The notes: generated by a model from the sequence alone, not told the origin. Positions 1 to 8,516 are shown, numbered from the stretch's first letter. The stretch is DNA of 64,000 nt from Sulfitobacter geojensis (GCF_000622325.1 NZ_JASE01000005.1:1302001-1366000); one strand, 5' to 3'. Program-made: numbers and translations.

Positions 1-239
1 AGCAAAGTCCGCAAAGCAGACCCTCGCCTTCCGGAAATGCTGCGCGACGCACGAACGGCTGGTATGGTGAAGCTGCGGTGCTGCATCTGCGAGGCGGGTG
101 GAAGGCGGCTCTGGGCCGCTCCCTACAGGGGCGGATCAACCCGCTGGACGCAAATGCTGCGACTGATCTAATGGCGGCTGTGAGCCCAAATTCGACAGTG
201 CCTGAGGATTGGTGACAGGCGTCGGGGGCGGTATCCAGC
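1..239. other. Stretch without a recognisable gene
   Basis: No reading frame here has a plausible start, a ribosome-binding site and a recognisable product. The sequence is GC-rich and runs into the 3' end of the AraC-type regulator gene. It may hold the end of a gene lying to the left of the window, but nothing supports a call. Confidence 0.4.
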
Positions 240-1151
240 TTAACTGCTGCCCTTGTTCGCAAACGCGCCGGGCGACAGGCCCTCGTGACGGACAAAGGCC
301 AGGCCGAAGGCGCTGGCGGACCCGTATCCGACCTTCATGGCGATCTCCGAAATGGTCAGCCCGCCCTGCCGGAGCAAGGTCTTGGCCAGGGCCATGCGCC
401 ATTCGATGGCGTATTGCAGTGGCGCGCGGCCAACCTGCCTGCGGAACCGCTCGAAAAAGCCGGAGCGCGACATGCCGGCGGCCTTCGCCAGTTCTGAAAC
501 GGAAAGCGGGCTGCCCGGCTCGGCGTGGATGCGTTGCAACGCACCCGAGAGCTGCGGATCCGACAGGCCGCGCAGTAGCCCGGGCGGCAGGGTCGTCGCC
601 TGATCAGAGCGCAGGGCCTCGATCAGAAGGACCTCCAGCAATCGCTCAAGGATCAATCCGCGCCCCGGACGGTCGGCGCGGGTCTCCTCGTGGATCACGG
701 GCACCAGGGTCGTCAGGCGGTTCTGATCAGAGACATGGATCATCTGCGGTAGCAGTGACACCAGAAGGCTCCTGGCCGGCGTGTCAAAATGGCAATGCCC
801 GACGAGGGCGCGCATATCGACCGGGGCCTCAGTCGCGCCAAGCCGGAACTGTCCGGGACCGGTTTCAAGCGGCAGGCGGGGCACGTGGGGCGGCGGGGGC
901 ACCTCGCTGGACATGGTAAAGCCCTGCAGATGGGGGATCAGCACGAAATCACCAGCCCTCAGCGTGACCGGATCGCGCCCGGCGACGTGCAGCCGGCACC
1001 GCCCCTCGACCATCGCGCAGTAGAATGGGCTGACCATGTCGTGACGCTCCACCAGCCACTGGCCACCGGCTTCGACCATCTTGGAGATGGAGACCGCAGG
1101 CTTGAGCAGGGTGACGACACTGGAAAGAGGATCTAAGGGGCTGTCGAGCAT
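240..1151 (-). CDS. AraC-family transcriptional regulator (cupin_6 N-domain)
   Basis: This is a 303-residue DNA-binding regulator. The N-terminal half (about residues 15-190) resembles the cupin-like AraC sensor domain, with segments such as VTLRAGDFVLIPH. The C-terminal 100 residues are a typical double helix-turn-helix: LSVSELAKAAGMSRSGFFERF followed by ISEIAMKVGYGSASAFGLAF. The gene diverges from the SDR gene at 1249 with about 97 bp between them. In this family the AraC protein commonly controls the adjacent divergent oxidoreductase, and that is the likely arrangement here. The effector is unknown. Confidence 0.85.
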   Translation of the reverse strand: MLDSPLDPLSSVVTLLKPAVSISKMVEAGGQWLVERHDMVSPFYCAMVEGRCRLHVAGRDPVTLRAGDFVLIPHLQGFTMSSEVPPPPHVPRLPLETGPGQFRLGATEAPVDMRALVGHCHFDTPARSLLVSLLPQMIHVSDQNRLTTLVPVIHEETRADRPGRGLILERLLEVLLIEALRSDQATTLPPGLLRGLSDPQLSGALQRIHAEPGSPLSVSELAKAAGMSRSGFFERFRRQVGRAPLQYAIEWRMALAKTLLRQGGLTISEIAMKVGYGSASAFGLAFVRHEGLSPGAFANKGSS

Positions 1152-1248
1152 CTGTTCGGACGATCTATTAATGATTTTGGACTTCTATGTATACCAAGGC
1201 CGAACGCTGCCGTCTATCTCTCTGTCACACAAGACAAGGAGACCTCAA

Positions 1249-2007
1249 ATGTCCCGTATCCTCATCACCGGTTGTTCCTCCGGTTTCGGTCAGGCCATCG
1301 CCGCGCAGTTCCTCGATCAGGGCTGGGAGGTCATCGCCACGATGCGCAATCCCTCCGTCGAAGGGCTGCCTGAGTCCGACCGCATGCAGGTGATGGCCCT
1401 GGACGTCACCGACCCCGAAAGCATTGCGGCTGCGATTGCCGACGCGGGCCAGATCGATGCGCTGGTGAACAACGCTGGTGTCGGCATGCTCAACGTGCTG
1501 GAAGGCGCTGACATCGCCCGGGCCCGTGAGCTGTTCGAGATCAACGTGCTGGGTGCCATGGCCATGACCCGCGCCGTGATGCCCGCCATGCGCGCGCGGC
1601 GCAGTGGCGTTATCGTCAACGTCAGTTCCAGCGTGACGCTGCGCCCATTGCCTGCGCTGTCGATCTACAGCGCCAGTAAGGCCGCGCTGAATGCCTTTAC
1701 CGAAAGCTTCGCGCTTGAGGCCGCTGAATTCGGCATACGTGCCCGGCTGGTCCTGCCCGGCAGTGCGCCGTCGACATCCTTCGGACGCAATGCAGTGGCG
1801 CGAATGGGCATGGATGTGCCCGAGGCCTACGGCCCCTTCGTGCAGGCCTATTCTCAGAGCCTTCAGTCCGCGACCGAGAAGACCGAGGCGCAGGATGTCG
1901 CTCAGGCTGTCTGGCGTGCCGTCACGGACGAGACCGCGCCCATGAAGCTGCCTGCGGGCGCGGACGCAGAAACCTGGTTCCGCGAAGCCGGACTCGCCAC
2001 GGCGTAA
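1249..2007 (+). CDS. SDR-family NAD(P)-dependent oxidoreductase
   Basis: A 252-residue short-chain dehydrogenase of the classical type. The cofactor motif TGCSSGFGQ is at residues 7-15, NNAG follows, the catalytic serine is in NVSSSV and the YSASK Tyr/Lys pair is present. I chose the ATG at 1249 because AAGGAGA lies 7-8 bases upstream and the protein begins directly with the Rossmann strand (MSRILITG). A longer in-frame extension to 1081 would run through the divergent promoter and is unlikely. The substrate cannot be read from the sequence. It is followed at 41 bp by a broken hydrolase gene that was probably co-transcribed with it. Confidence 0.88.
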   Translation: MSRILITGCSSGFGQAIAAQFLDQGWEVIATMRNPSVEGLPESDRMQVMALDVTDPESIAAAIADAGQIDALVNNAGVGMLNVLEGADIARARELFEINVLGAMAMTRAVMPAMRARRSGVIVNVSSSVTLRPLPALSIYSASKAALNAFTESFALEAAEFGIRARLVLPGSAPSTSFGRNAVARMGMDVPEAYGPFVQAYSQSLQSATEKTEAQDVAQAVWRAVTDETAPMKLPAGADAETWFREAGLATA

Positions 2008-2047
2008 CGCGTCCGATGCTGATATCCCTCTCGAACGAAAAACACCC

Positions 2048-2422
2048 ATGAACAGACTGATCACTCTCTCCGGCTCCCTGCCGACACCAGAGCCTGAGAT
2101 CACCGTCGCCTATACGCCGATCGTTCTGCCGATGCCCGGCCGTCAGCCGCTTGAGCTGCGCCTGACAGCACCTGCTGCCGGGAAGGACCTGCCCATCGTG
2201 ATCCTGTCGCATGGCTTCGGTCCCTCGAACTACATCCCGTCCAAGGACGGCTATGGACCGCTTGTTCAGTTCTGGGCCGAACGGGGCCTGGCCGTCATCC
2301 GAGCATTATCAACCATCGCGCGTTATTCAGGGCAGCAGGTCAAAATAGTTTTTCTGACAGGTGTGGGCCTGCCTGACGTCAGCGGGCCAGAAGCACCTCT
2401 GTCGCCTTGTCAAACGCGGTGA
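2048..2422 (+). pseudogene. Truncated alpha/beta hydrolase (N-terminal fragment)
   Basis: The first 84 codons read like the start of a dienelactone-hydrolase/chlorophyllase-type alpha/beta hydrolase: LPIVILSHGFGPSNY, then GYGPLVQFWAERGLAVI. Family members continue at this point with a QPTHLDS-like segment. Here the sequence switches at about base 2300 to unrelated residues and the frame runs on into the opposite-strand TetR gene. The nucleophile elbow (GxSxG) and the rest of the catalytic triad are absent, so the product should be inactive. The junction near 2300 looks like a deletion or recombination point. Confidence 0.7.
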
Positions 2423-2939
2423 GGTTTTGCTCTGCATGCGCGGCGAGATGTGCTCCTTCGAGCGTGGCGAGGGTTGCGTGTGCTTCCGCTTCAGGGGCGC
2501 TTATCGCTGAAATTGTGCCATCTTGTTTGCCCAGCTCAAACAGGGCTGTGATCCATGTGGTCATCATGGCGCGAAAGGCGACGATCTTGTCTTTCACCTC
2601 ATCCGCAAGGCTATCACGGCTGATGGTGAAAGCCACGCAAAGACATAATGTTTCGCCGCCGCCCAAGGCATTGCGATAGAACGCCACTAAAGCGGCCAAC
2701 CTGTCGGCGGCGTTTTGGTGCGTTGCCTCTATCTCAGTACAGACCTGTTCGACCGATGCGTGATAGCGATCCATCAGCGCGGCGGAAAGCACCGCCTTGG
2801 TGGCAAAGTGGTAATGGATGGATGCCTTGCGGATGCCGGCAGCTTGCGCCAGATCGCCGTAGCTGAACCCGTCGAAGCCGCGACTACGCGCTGCTTTTTC
2901 AGCGATATCCAGCAGTGTTGTTTTGGTATCGGGTTGCAC
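2379..2939 (-). CDS. TetR/AcrR-family transcriptional regulator
   Basis: A 186-residue TetR-type repressor. The N-terminal helix-turn-helix spans about residues 8-50 (FSYGDLAQAAGIRKASIHYHF). The C-terminal ligand domain has no recognisable specificity. The start codon is GTG at 2939. The gene is the last of a four-gene minus-strand run (GST, cupin, FAD oxidase, TetR), only 14 bp behind the FAD oxidase stop codon. It is therefore likely to report on the substrate of that operon and may bind the ACCTA/TAGGT palindrome upstream of the GST gene. Confidence 0.85.
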   Translation of the reverse strand: MQPDTKTTLLDIAEKAARSRGFDGFSYGDLAQAAGIRKASIHYHFATKAVLSAALMDRYHASVEQVCTEIEATHQNAADRLAALVAFYRNALGGGETLCLCVAFTISRDSLADEVKDKIVAFRAMMTTWITALFELGKQDGTISAISAPEAEAHATLATLEGAHLAAHAEQNLTAFDKATEVLLAR

Positions 2940-2953
2940 GTTTGGTTCTACCT

Positions 2954-4009
2954 TTAAGGCCTGTTCAATTGGGTTAACGCATTTTCGGCGGCTTCCAAAG
3001 CCCCTTCAAGGTAGCCGCCAAATTCCGGCGCGACTTCTGTACCGCCAAAGATCAGTTTACCGTCCCATAACCCGCTGAGTGTTGTCGGCAGGCCGTAATG
3101 CGGATGGGCGTAGAGGGGCCTTTGATCCAGCGCGGTGGCGGTAAAGGGATCATAGGCCCAATCCTTGATCGCCAGGCGCTGCGGCGCGCCTGCATCCGGT
3201 CCGAAAATACGTATCAGTTGTGCCGTAATTTGCTGGCGCAGCCACTCTTGATCCTTTCGCGCCTGAGAGGGCACGCCAAGAAAACCGAACAGCGCAAAGG
3301 GGCCGCCTTGCGGGGGTGATGCATCGTGGATTTCTGCCAGAGGACCAAAGCGGCTCATGGCATCGCCCGACAATCCGGCTTCGCGCCAGAAGGGGCGGTC
3401 GTAGATCGCGACGGCCTTGGCATGACCTGCCATCCATGTGGCGATATTTTGCATCGCCTGAAGCGCTTGGTCGGGCAGGGCGGGGGTGTAGGTGATCTGT
3501 GCCGCCAGCCGCGGGGGCAGCGCCAGCACCACGCGGCTGGCCCTCACGGTACGGCCATCGCGATAGGTCGCGGTGATGATGCCGTCCGCGCGGGTCAGCG
3601 TCGTGATCGGGGCGGATAGATGCAGATTGTTTGCGTCTACCTTGGCGGACAGGCCGTCAATCAGCCGGATCAATCCGCCCTCAAGACGAAAGGAGCCTTC
3701 CATCGAGGCAAACCCCTGACCACGTTGGGGCTGCCCCTGCGCGTTCTCAAACATCAGATCGCCTTGGGCGTATTGATCAAACCGCGTCAGCCCCAGATCA
3801 CGGATCAGTTTTGCGATGCGCGGCTGACCGGGCCAGAACCACGTGGGCCCCGTATCGAAAGTGGCACCTTCATGCCGGATTGCCGCGATCCGCCCGCCAA
3901 GACGGTCTCGGGCCTCGGCCAAGATATAGCTGTGGCCGAGATCCGTCAGGCGGCTTGCAAGGGAGAGCCCTGCAAGCCCGCCCCCGATGATAAGGGTATC
4001 GGTGTGCAT
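2954..4009 (-). CDS. FAD-dependent amine oxidase-like oxidoreductase
   Basis: A 351-residue flavoprotein of the flavin amine oxidase superfamily. The FAD-binding GGGLAGLS motif is at residues 9-16, the second-half motif EARDRLGGR is at about 33-41, and a C-terminal FGGTEVAPEFGGYLEGA segment closes the FAD site. It is somewhat shorter than most monoamine oxidases. It starts 3 bp after the ChrR-like cupin gene stop. The pairing of a short flavin oxidase with a cupin and GST suggests detoxification or redox-stress metabolism, but the substrate is not evident. Confidence 0.8.
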   Translation of the reverse strand: MHTDTLIIGGGLAGLSLASRLTDLGHSYILAEARDRLGGRIAAIRHEGATFDTGPTWFWPGQPRIAKLIRDLGLTRFDQYAQGDLMFENAQGQPQRGQGFASMEGSFRLEGGLIRLIDGLSAKVDANNLHLSAPITTLTRADGIITATYRDGRTVRASRVVLALPPRLAAQITYTPALPDQALQAMQNIATWMAGHAKAVAIYDRPFWREAGLSGDAMSRFGPLAEIHDASPPQGGPFALFGFLGVPSQARKDQEWLRQQITAQLIRIFGPDAGAPQRLAIKDWAYDPFTATALDQRPLYAHPHYGLPTTLSGLWDGKLIFGGTEVAPEFGGYLEGALEAAENALTQLNRP

Positions 4010-4012
4010 CCT

Positions 4013-4681
4013 TTACGCCTGCGGCGCCTTTGCAAAGGGCAGGTGGCCCGTTTTGATCCACAATTTGGTACCCTCGGGTCCGCCGACCGCCGACAGGGTT
4101 TCCCCATCCGGCATGCGCAGCCAGTCGTTCTTGTGCAGCACGTCGCCGCCGACAGTGATGCTGCCGTCAATAACCAGCACCTCAATGCCGCCCTGTGCTT
4201 GGGATGTCAGCGTCGCCTCCGCATCAATGTGACTGTAGGTGACGACCTCGCGGTCATCCTTATGCAGGATTGCAGTGGCCACGCCATTAACGGGTGCGGC
4301 CAGTTCTTCCGCCATTGTTTTGCGAAACTGCGTGCGGTCGTCCATATCGAACTGCCACAGTTTGACGAAGATCGTGCAGCCCTCGGCCGAACTGGGGGTG
4401 TGGGATGTGGTGGGGGGATTGCGCACATAGGTGCCGGCGGGGAAATCGCCATGCTCATCCTGAAACACACCTTCCAGCACGATGAACTCTTCACCGCCCG
4501 TATGTGTGTGCGCCGAAAATGCGCTGCCGGGGGCATAACGGACGATGGTGGTGGCGCGTGCCACCTCGCCGCCGATACGGTCCAGCATACGCCGGTCCAC
4601 GCCCTTCATGGGCGAGGCCTGCCATTCCAACTGGTCAGAGTGGACAATTACGGGACTGTCGAAATCTGCATTCAAGTTCAT
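4013..4681 (-). CDS. ChrR-like double cupin protein
   Basis: A 222-residue protein with two cupin modules. The first carries the metal-binding signature [14 protein letters not shown] (about residues 58-71), then [11 protein letters not shown] and SHTPSS, as in ChrR-type cupins. The second (about 130-215) has a weaker signature. The N-terminal zinc anti-sigma domain of true ChrR is missing, so this is not an anti-sigma factor. It may be a small-molecule dioxygenase or sensor. It is co-directional with the GST gene (30 bp gap) and the FAD oxidase gene. AAGGAATTG precedes the ATG. Confidence 0.8.
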   Translation of the reverse strand: MNLNADFDSPVIVHSDQLEWQASPMKGVDRRMLDRIGGEVARATTIVRYAPGSAFSAHTHTGGEEFIVLEGVFQDEHGDFPAGTYVRNPPTTSHTPSSAEGCTIFVKLWQFDMDDRTQFRKTMAEELAAPVNGVATAILHKDDREVVTYSHIDAEATLTSQAQGGIEVLVIDGSITVGGDVLHKNDWLRMPDGETLSAVGGPEGTKLWIKTGHLPFAKAPQA

Positions 4682-4711
4682 TGATCAATTCCTTGTCGTG
4701 AAGGCGCGCGT

Positions 4712-5332
4712 TTAACCCGCGATGGATGGCCGCTTGGCGACTTTTGCGCGCCAAGCCTGAAGGTGTTTTAGAGATTGCGGAATGTCTACTTTGGCAAAAT
4801 CCGCAAAGGCCAGCCCCGCAAACGCCGTTATGTCTGCCGACGAAAAACGATCACCCGCAACATAGTCATTATCGGCCAAAACGCCATCGAGGTAAGCCAT
4901 CGTCGTGGCTGCGACCTCTTTTTGCTTATTTCCCCATTCAGCGCATTGGTATGTCTCCAACTCGGCACCCAACCCTGGTGTCGCATGATGGAAATAGGCC
5001 CCGACAGCGTTCAGCAAGCCAGCCTCGGCGCGGGCGTTCATCATTGAAATATGCGCGCGTTGCTTCGGCGTTGTGCCGGTCAGGGAAGGGCCGTCATAGG
5101 CGCCGTCGATATATTCGATAATCGCATTGCACTGCGCGATGTGGGACCCGTCGTCCAGTTCGAGGCAGGGAACAGTCGCATCGGGGTTCATTGCTTTGAA
5201 CGCGTCGGTGCGGTGCTCGCCGTTCATGACGTCTACGGCGATGAACTCCGCGTGATCGGAAACGCCTTTCTCGGCAAGCGCGATGCGCACGCGGGCCGGG
5301 TTTGGAAATCCTTCGATGTCGTAAATCTTCAT
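4712..5332 (-). CDS. Glutathione S-transferase family protein
   Basis: A 206-residue cytosolic GST. The N-terminal thioredoxin-like glutathione-binding half contains MKIYDIEGFPNPARVRIALAEKG and the conserved cis-proline/ATVPCLELDDG segment. The C-terminal helical half has DNDYVAGDRFSSADITAF, the usual N-capping box. The ATG at 5332 is supported by AGGAGA 9 bases upstream. The longer frame to 5395 would run through the promoter and operator. It is the first gene of the GST-cupin-oxidase-TetR operon. Confidence 0.88.
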   Translation of the reverse strand: MKIYDIEGFPNPARVRIALAEKGVSDHAEFIAVDVMNGEHRTDAFKAMNPDATVPCLELDDGSHIAQCNAIIEYIDGAYDGPSLTGTTPKQRAHISMMNARAEAGLLNAVGAYFHHATPGLGAELETYQCAEWGNKQKEVAATTMAYLDGVLADNDYVAGDRFSSADITAFAGLAFADFAKVDIPQSLKHLQAWRAKVAKRPSIAG

Positions 5333-5361
5333 GGGTATGTTCTCCTGAGTTTCATGTCTTG

Positions 5362-5375
5362 ACCTATCAGTAGGT
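5362..5375. promoter_or_regulatory. Palindromic operator in the GST operon promoter
   Basis: ACCTATCAGTAGGT has perfect 5-bp arms around a 4-bp spacer, 30 bp upstream of the GST start. Read on the minus strand it lies between a TTGCGC -35-like element and a GATAGG -10-like element, where a repressor would block RNA polymerase. A TetR dimer encoded at 2379 or at 5568 is the natural candidate. No binding can be shown from sequence. Confidence 0.5.
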
Positions 5376-5566
5376 AGGCAGATTGCGCAAGTCACGAAAT
5401 TGAGAGCACATGAAAGAGGGAAGGCTATGCAAGCATCCCGTCGTGTTTAGGTGCATACGCAAAACGGGCATGGGCGAATTTTATGAAAAGTAGCTGTCAG
5501 GCATCGGGCCCCGCCGAAAGTCGGGGTGCTGCCTTGACATGACCCATCGCACTCAGGCAAATGGGA

Positions 5567-5580
5567 AATGAATATTCATT
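5567..5580. promoter_or_regulatory. Perfect 14-bp palindrome over the TetR start codon
   Basis: AATGAATATTCATT is a perfect palindrome that includes the predicted ATG of the TetR gene. TTGACA lies at 5534-5539. The position fits an autoregulatory operator. It also raises the possibility that this is the promoter end and translation starts a little downstream. Confidence 0.45.
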
Positions 5581-6197
5581 ACTCCAATGGTTCCGATTTG
5601 AAACGCCTAACGCCCGAAGCCACACAGGCAAAAATACGCACTGCACTTGTTGAGGAGGTTGCGAAACAGGGGATCGGTGCAACCTCGGTCGGGGCCGTTG
5701 CCAAACGCGCTGGCATGTCCGCTGGAACGATCTACCTGCACTTCGAGAATAAAGAAGATATGCTTCGGAAGGTCTTTCTTAAAATCAAGGCCGAAATTCA
5801 TACCCTTATGATGTCTTCGGCGGGCGACCCTGACGCCAAATCCATGATCCGCAAAATGTGGTTTGATCTGTTCGGATTTGTGGCGGCCCATCCGATGGAC
5901 TTTATGTTCGTCGAATATGCAGGCGCGGCGCAGATCCTGAGCAAAAAACAGGCGCGAAAAGTAGCGGATATGCAGGTTGAAATCGCAGCACTGATCCAGC
6001 GTGGCATAGATGAGGGCGCGATCGTGGGCATGCCCGTCTCGACGGTTACGACGCTGCTGATTGCCCCGGCAATGCAATTGGCCCGCGCAGGCGTTTTGGC
6101 CAGTGAACAACCTTCTGAAGAAACGCTTGGACTGGTGTTCGAGCGTGTTTGGCTGTCGGTCGCGGCAAAGCCTTTCTTTGGAAACTTACCCGACTGA
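5568..6197 (+). CDS. TetR/AcrR-family transcriptional regulator
   Basis: A regulator of up to 209 residues with a clear TetR helix-turn-helix (GATSVGAVAKRAGMSAGTIYLHFENKED, about residues 37-65) and a helical ligand domain. The 5' end is uncertain. No good ribosome-binding site precedes 5568, and the palindrome overlaps the start. The secreted NTF2-like gene follows 22 bp downstream, so the two probably form one transcript. The convergent methylglyoxal synthase gene ends just beyond. Confidence 0.83.
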   Translation: MNIHYSNGSDLKRLTPEATQAKIRTALVEEVAKQGIGATSVGAVAKRAGMSAGTIYLHFENKEDMLRKVFLKIKAEIHTLMMSSAGDPDAKSMIRKMWFDLFGFVAAHPMDFMFVEYAGAAQILSKKQARKVADMQVEIAALIQRGIDEGAIVGMPVSTVTTLLIAPAMQLARAGVLASEQPSEETLGLVFERVWLSVAAKPFFGNLPD

Positions 6198-6219
6198 CAG
6201 TTCAAAAAGGACGTAAGAC

Positions 6220-7152
6220 ATGAAGAACACTCTAACCTCCCTCGCGCTCGCGACGGTTCTCGGATTTACCACCGCAACAACGGCATTGGCAGATGACATG
6301 ACAGCGACACAGATCAAAAACGGCTATTTGGAACACGGCGCGCTGGCGCAATATCACCGTTGGTATCAGGTCTATGAACGCGCTGAAGGCGGGATCGACA
6401 ATGCATTGGATATCCTTGCCGAAGACGTCGTTGTGACCTCGGGTTTGGGGGTTGCAAACGGGCATGAGCAATATGCGCAGAGGGTAAGCCAGCTTCCACA
6501 AAGCTGGCAAAATGCACACCACGTCCGCGATGTTCAGGTCAGCATCAATGATGACGGGTCAATGGCCCTGACCGCAGATATCACATACCTTAACGCGGGC
6601 CTTCTGGAGGATGGCGGCATTCGGACGGCTGACCTGACCTACACAATGGCACTGGCCCCTACCGATAGTGTGCTGCCCAAATTTACCGAGATTACAATCG
6701 CGCAAAACTCGGATGGTACAGCTGATGAATTCGTCGATGCCTATGCCGAGAATCGCCTGCGTAGTCTGGTACACTATTGGTTAGCGCTGATCGAAGATCC
6801 GTCCCGCAACCCTGAACCCGTTCGTGAAATTTTGGCGGATGGATTTGCTCTTAACTTCTCGTCTGGCGCAATCACCGACTTTGCGGGATTTGAAGCCTGG
6901 CTTGCAGGTCCTGGGTCGCAAGTTGCGGCCAGCACGCATGTTATCAGCGAATTTTCAGTTATGGAAAATGCTGACGGCACGTATGAAATGACTGTTGATT
7001 TCGATTGGGCCGGCATCTTGCCCGATGGAAGCGAGCTGGTGGCGAAGACGCGGCATAACTGGACCGTGAACAACGACGACACTGAACGGTTTGCGCGTAT
7101 CCTGACCGTCGATGTCGAAGTGCTTGAGCCGTTCCGGCCAGGTACTGACTGA
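6220..7152 (+). CDS. Secreted tandem NTF2/SnoaL-like protein
   Basis: A 310-residue exported protein. Residues 1-25 form a signal peptide with a likely cleavage after TALA (MKNTLTSLALATVLGFTTAT, then TALADD). Two NTF2-like halves follow (about 30-150 and 165-300). Both have the helix with HRWYQVYERAEGG or HYWLALIEDP and a curved sheet ending in a W- or F-rich strand. No catalytic motif stands out. An AAAAAGGACG ribosome site precedes the ATG. Its link to the TetR gene suggests inducible expression. The function is unknown; ligand binding or isomerase-like chemistry is typical of the fold. Confidence 0.75.
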   Translation: MKNTLTSLALATVLGFTTATTALADDMTATQIKNGYLEHGALAQYHRWYQVYERAEGGIDNALDILAEDVVVTSGLGVANGHEQYAQRVSQLPQSWQNAHHVRDVQVSINDDGSMALTADITYLNAGLLEDGGIRTADLTYTMALAPTDSVLPKFTEITIAQNSDGTADEFVDAYAENRLRSLVHYWLALIEDPSRNPEPVREILADGFALNFSSGAITDFAGFEAWLAGPGSQVAASTHVISEFSVMENADGTYEMTVDFDWAGILPDGSELVAKTRHNWTVNNDDTERFARILTVDVEVLEPFRPGTD

Positions 7153-7195
7153 TCCGCCGAACGTAGGTCTGACCCCCATTCCCCGGATGTTCTGA

Positions 7196-7600
7196 TTAAG
7201 GCCCGTGGTGAAACTGAGCGATAATGCGAGATGCGGTCGCTTCGTTGATCGCCAGGATCGTGTTGTAAAGAGTTGCAATTCTTAGCAAGGACTTAACGTC
7301 GACGTCGTGGGGCATAGCCGAGAGTGGGTCGATGAAGAAGAACAGAGCATCGAGGCGCCTCTCGGCTATCATCGCCCCAATTTGTGCGTCCCCGCCGAGA
7401 GGCCCGCTTTTAAGGCAGGTAACGTCCAAATCCACTTCGCGGGCAAGCCGTCCTCCGGTGGTTCCCGTGCCGTAAAGATCGAATACAGCCAATGTCGATC
7501 TGTGAGAGCGTGCCCACTCGATCATGGTGTCTTTTTTCAGATCGTGGGCGACCAAGGCGATTGATCGAAAATTCACATCCCGTGTTTCAGAGATGTTCAT
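7196..7600 (-). CDS. mgsA: Methylglyoxal synthase
   Basis: A 134-residue cytosolic enzyme that turns dihydroxyacetone phosphate into methylglyoxal and phosphate. Relative to the E. coli enzyme as I recall it, the key residues fall at identical positions: H19 and D20 in LVAHD, the phosphate loop TGTTGG (45-50), catalytic D71 in SGPLGGDAQ, D91 in FIDPL, and H98 and D101 in PHDVDV. It is about 18 residues shorter at the C-terminus. The ATG at 7600 has GGAGCG upstream and lies inside the end of the GntR gene (14-base overlap), so the two are translated together. Its presence beside a pathway expected to yield DHAP is suggestive. Confidence 0.88.
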   Translation of the reverse strand: MNISETRDVNFRSIALVAHDLKKDTMIEWARSHRSTLAVFDLYGTGTTGGRLAREVDLDVTCLKSGPLGGDAQIGAMIAERRLDALFFFIDPLSAMPHDVDVKSLLRIATLYNTILAINEATASRIIAQFHHGP

Positions 7601-8516
7601 CGTTTCGCTCCGTATCGTGTGCCCAGTTCCGTGCCAGTGGGGATTTGCGCTTGAGGGCACCACTCAGGTGTTGTCGCATCCTGTAAGACGCATCTGCGAC
7701 ATTGCCTGATTCCAGATATGACAGGATCTCCAAGTGCTCGGTGCATTGCTCAATCAGACGCTCGCAGTTCACTTCGGCGCGATACTCCATTAAACGGCGC
7801 ATCCGGTTCACCCTTTGAAGGGCCATGTAGAAAAAGGGATTTCCCGATAGTTTGATAAGTTCCTCGTGGAAGAGCGCACCGTTTTGAAGAAGAGCTTCGC
7901 CAGGTGTGCTGCTTAAATCCATGTTTAGCATGCCTTCCTGAATGCGTCGCTGTTCATCAAGGATCTTGTGATCAAGCTGAAAAGAAGGCTCCAGCATGGC
8001 CGTGGGTTCGATAGCCATTCTAAATCTGTAAATTTCGTCGAATGCCTCTGGTGTCTTGGCCACGGGCAGAAGGCGCCACCCGTATCCCTCTTTGCGTTCT
8101 GCCCAACCTTCGCGAACGGCCCTGACCAGCAGATCTGCGGCTTTGGCTTTGGTCCAGCCGTATCGCTGCCGTAGGAAATGTTCAGCTACCTCTTCGGGGA
8201 TCTGGTTCGTCAGCCAGTCATTCGCAAATGTTTGATAGTCGTCCGTATCTGTTGGTGCCGAATCTGCCAATCCGTCCTGATACGAAGCCGGAAGACTGTC
8301 TGCGACAAAGTAACCTCGGTTGGGCTGTCGGATTAAAACGTCTTGGATCGCCAGGCTTTCAAGTGCCTCTCTTACGGGGGTGCGCGATACACCATAACGA
8401 TCTGCGATATTCTGGGCGCTGATATGTTGACCCCCAGACAGGGTTCCAGAGACGATGTCGTGCAACAACCGATTGGATATATTCTTGGAAAGCTCGCTGC
8501 TTCGTGCTGCCATCAT
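7587..8516 (-). CDS. GntR/FadR-type regulator with an extra central domain
   Basis: A 309-residue regulator. The N-terminal GntR winged helix (about 8-70) has GGQHISAQNIADRYGVSRTPVREALESL. A central segment (about 85-160) contains a second helix-turn-helix-like stretch (WTKAKAADLLVRAVREGWAERK). The C-terminal FCD ligand domain (about 165-290) has FRMAIEP and FHEELIKLSGN motifs. It is longer than the usual 220-250 residue FadR-type protein because of the central insert. It diverges from the TctC operon, is co-translated with mgsA, and is the obvious regulator of both. The start may be 8516 or the adjacent ATG at 8513. Confidence 0.88.
   Translation of the reverse strand: MMAARSSELSKNISNRLLHDIVSGTLSGGQHISAQNIADRYGVSRTPVREALESLAIQDVLIRQPNRGYFVADSLPASYQDGLADSAPTDTDDYQTFANDWLTNQIPEEVAEHFLRQRYGWTKAKAADLLVRAVREGWAERKEGYGWRLLPVAKTPEAFDEIYRFRMAIEPTAMLEPSFQLDHKILDEQRRIQEGMLNMDLSSTPGEALLQNGALFHEELIKLSGNPFFYMALQRVNRMRRLMEYRAEVNCERLIEQCTEHLEILSYLESGNVADASYRMRQHLSGALKRKSPLARNWAHDTERNDEHL

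Noticed and set aside
209-1136. Plus-strand open frames opposite the AraC gene (for example 209-919)
   Set aside because: They are antisense shadows of a clear AraC-family protein in GC-rich DNA and show no ribosome site or family resemblance.
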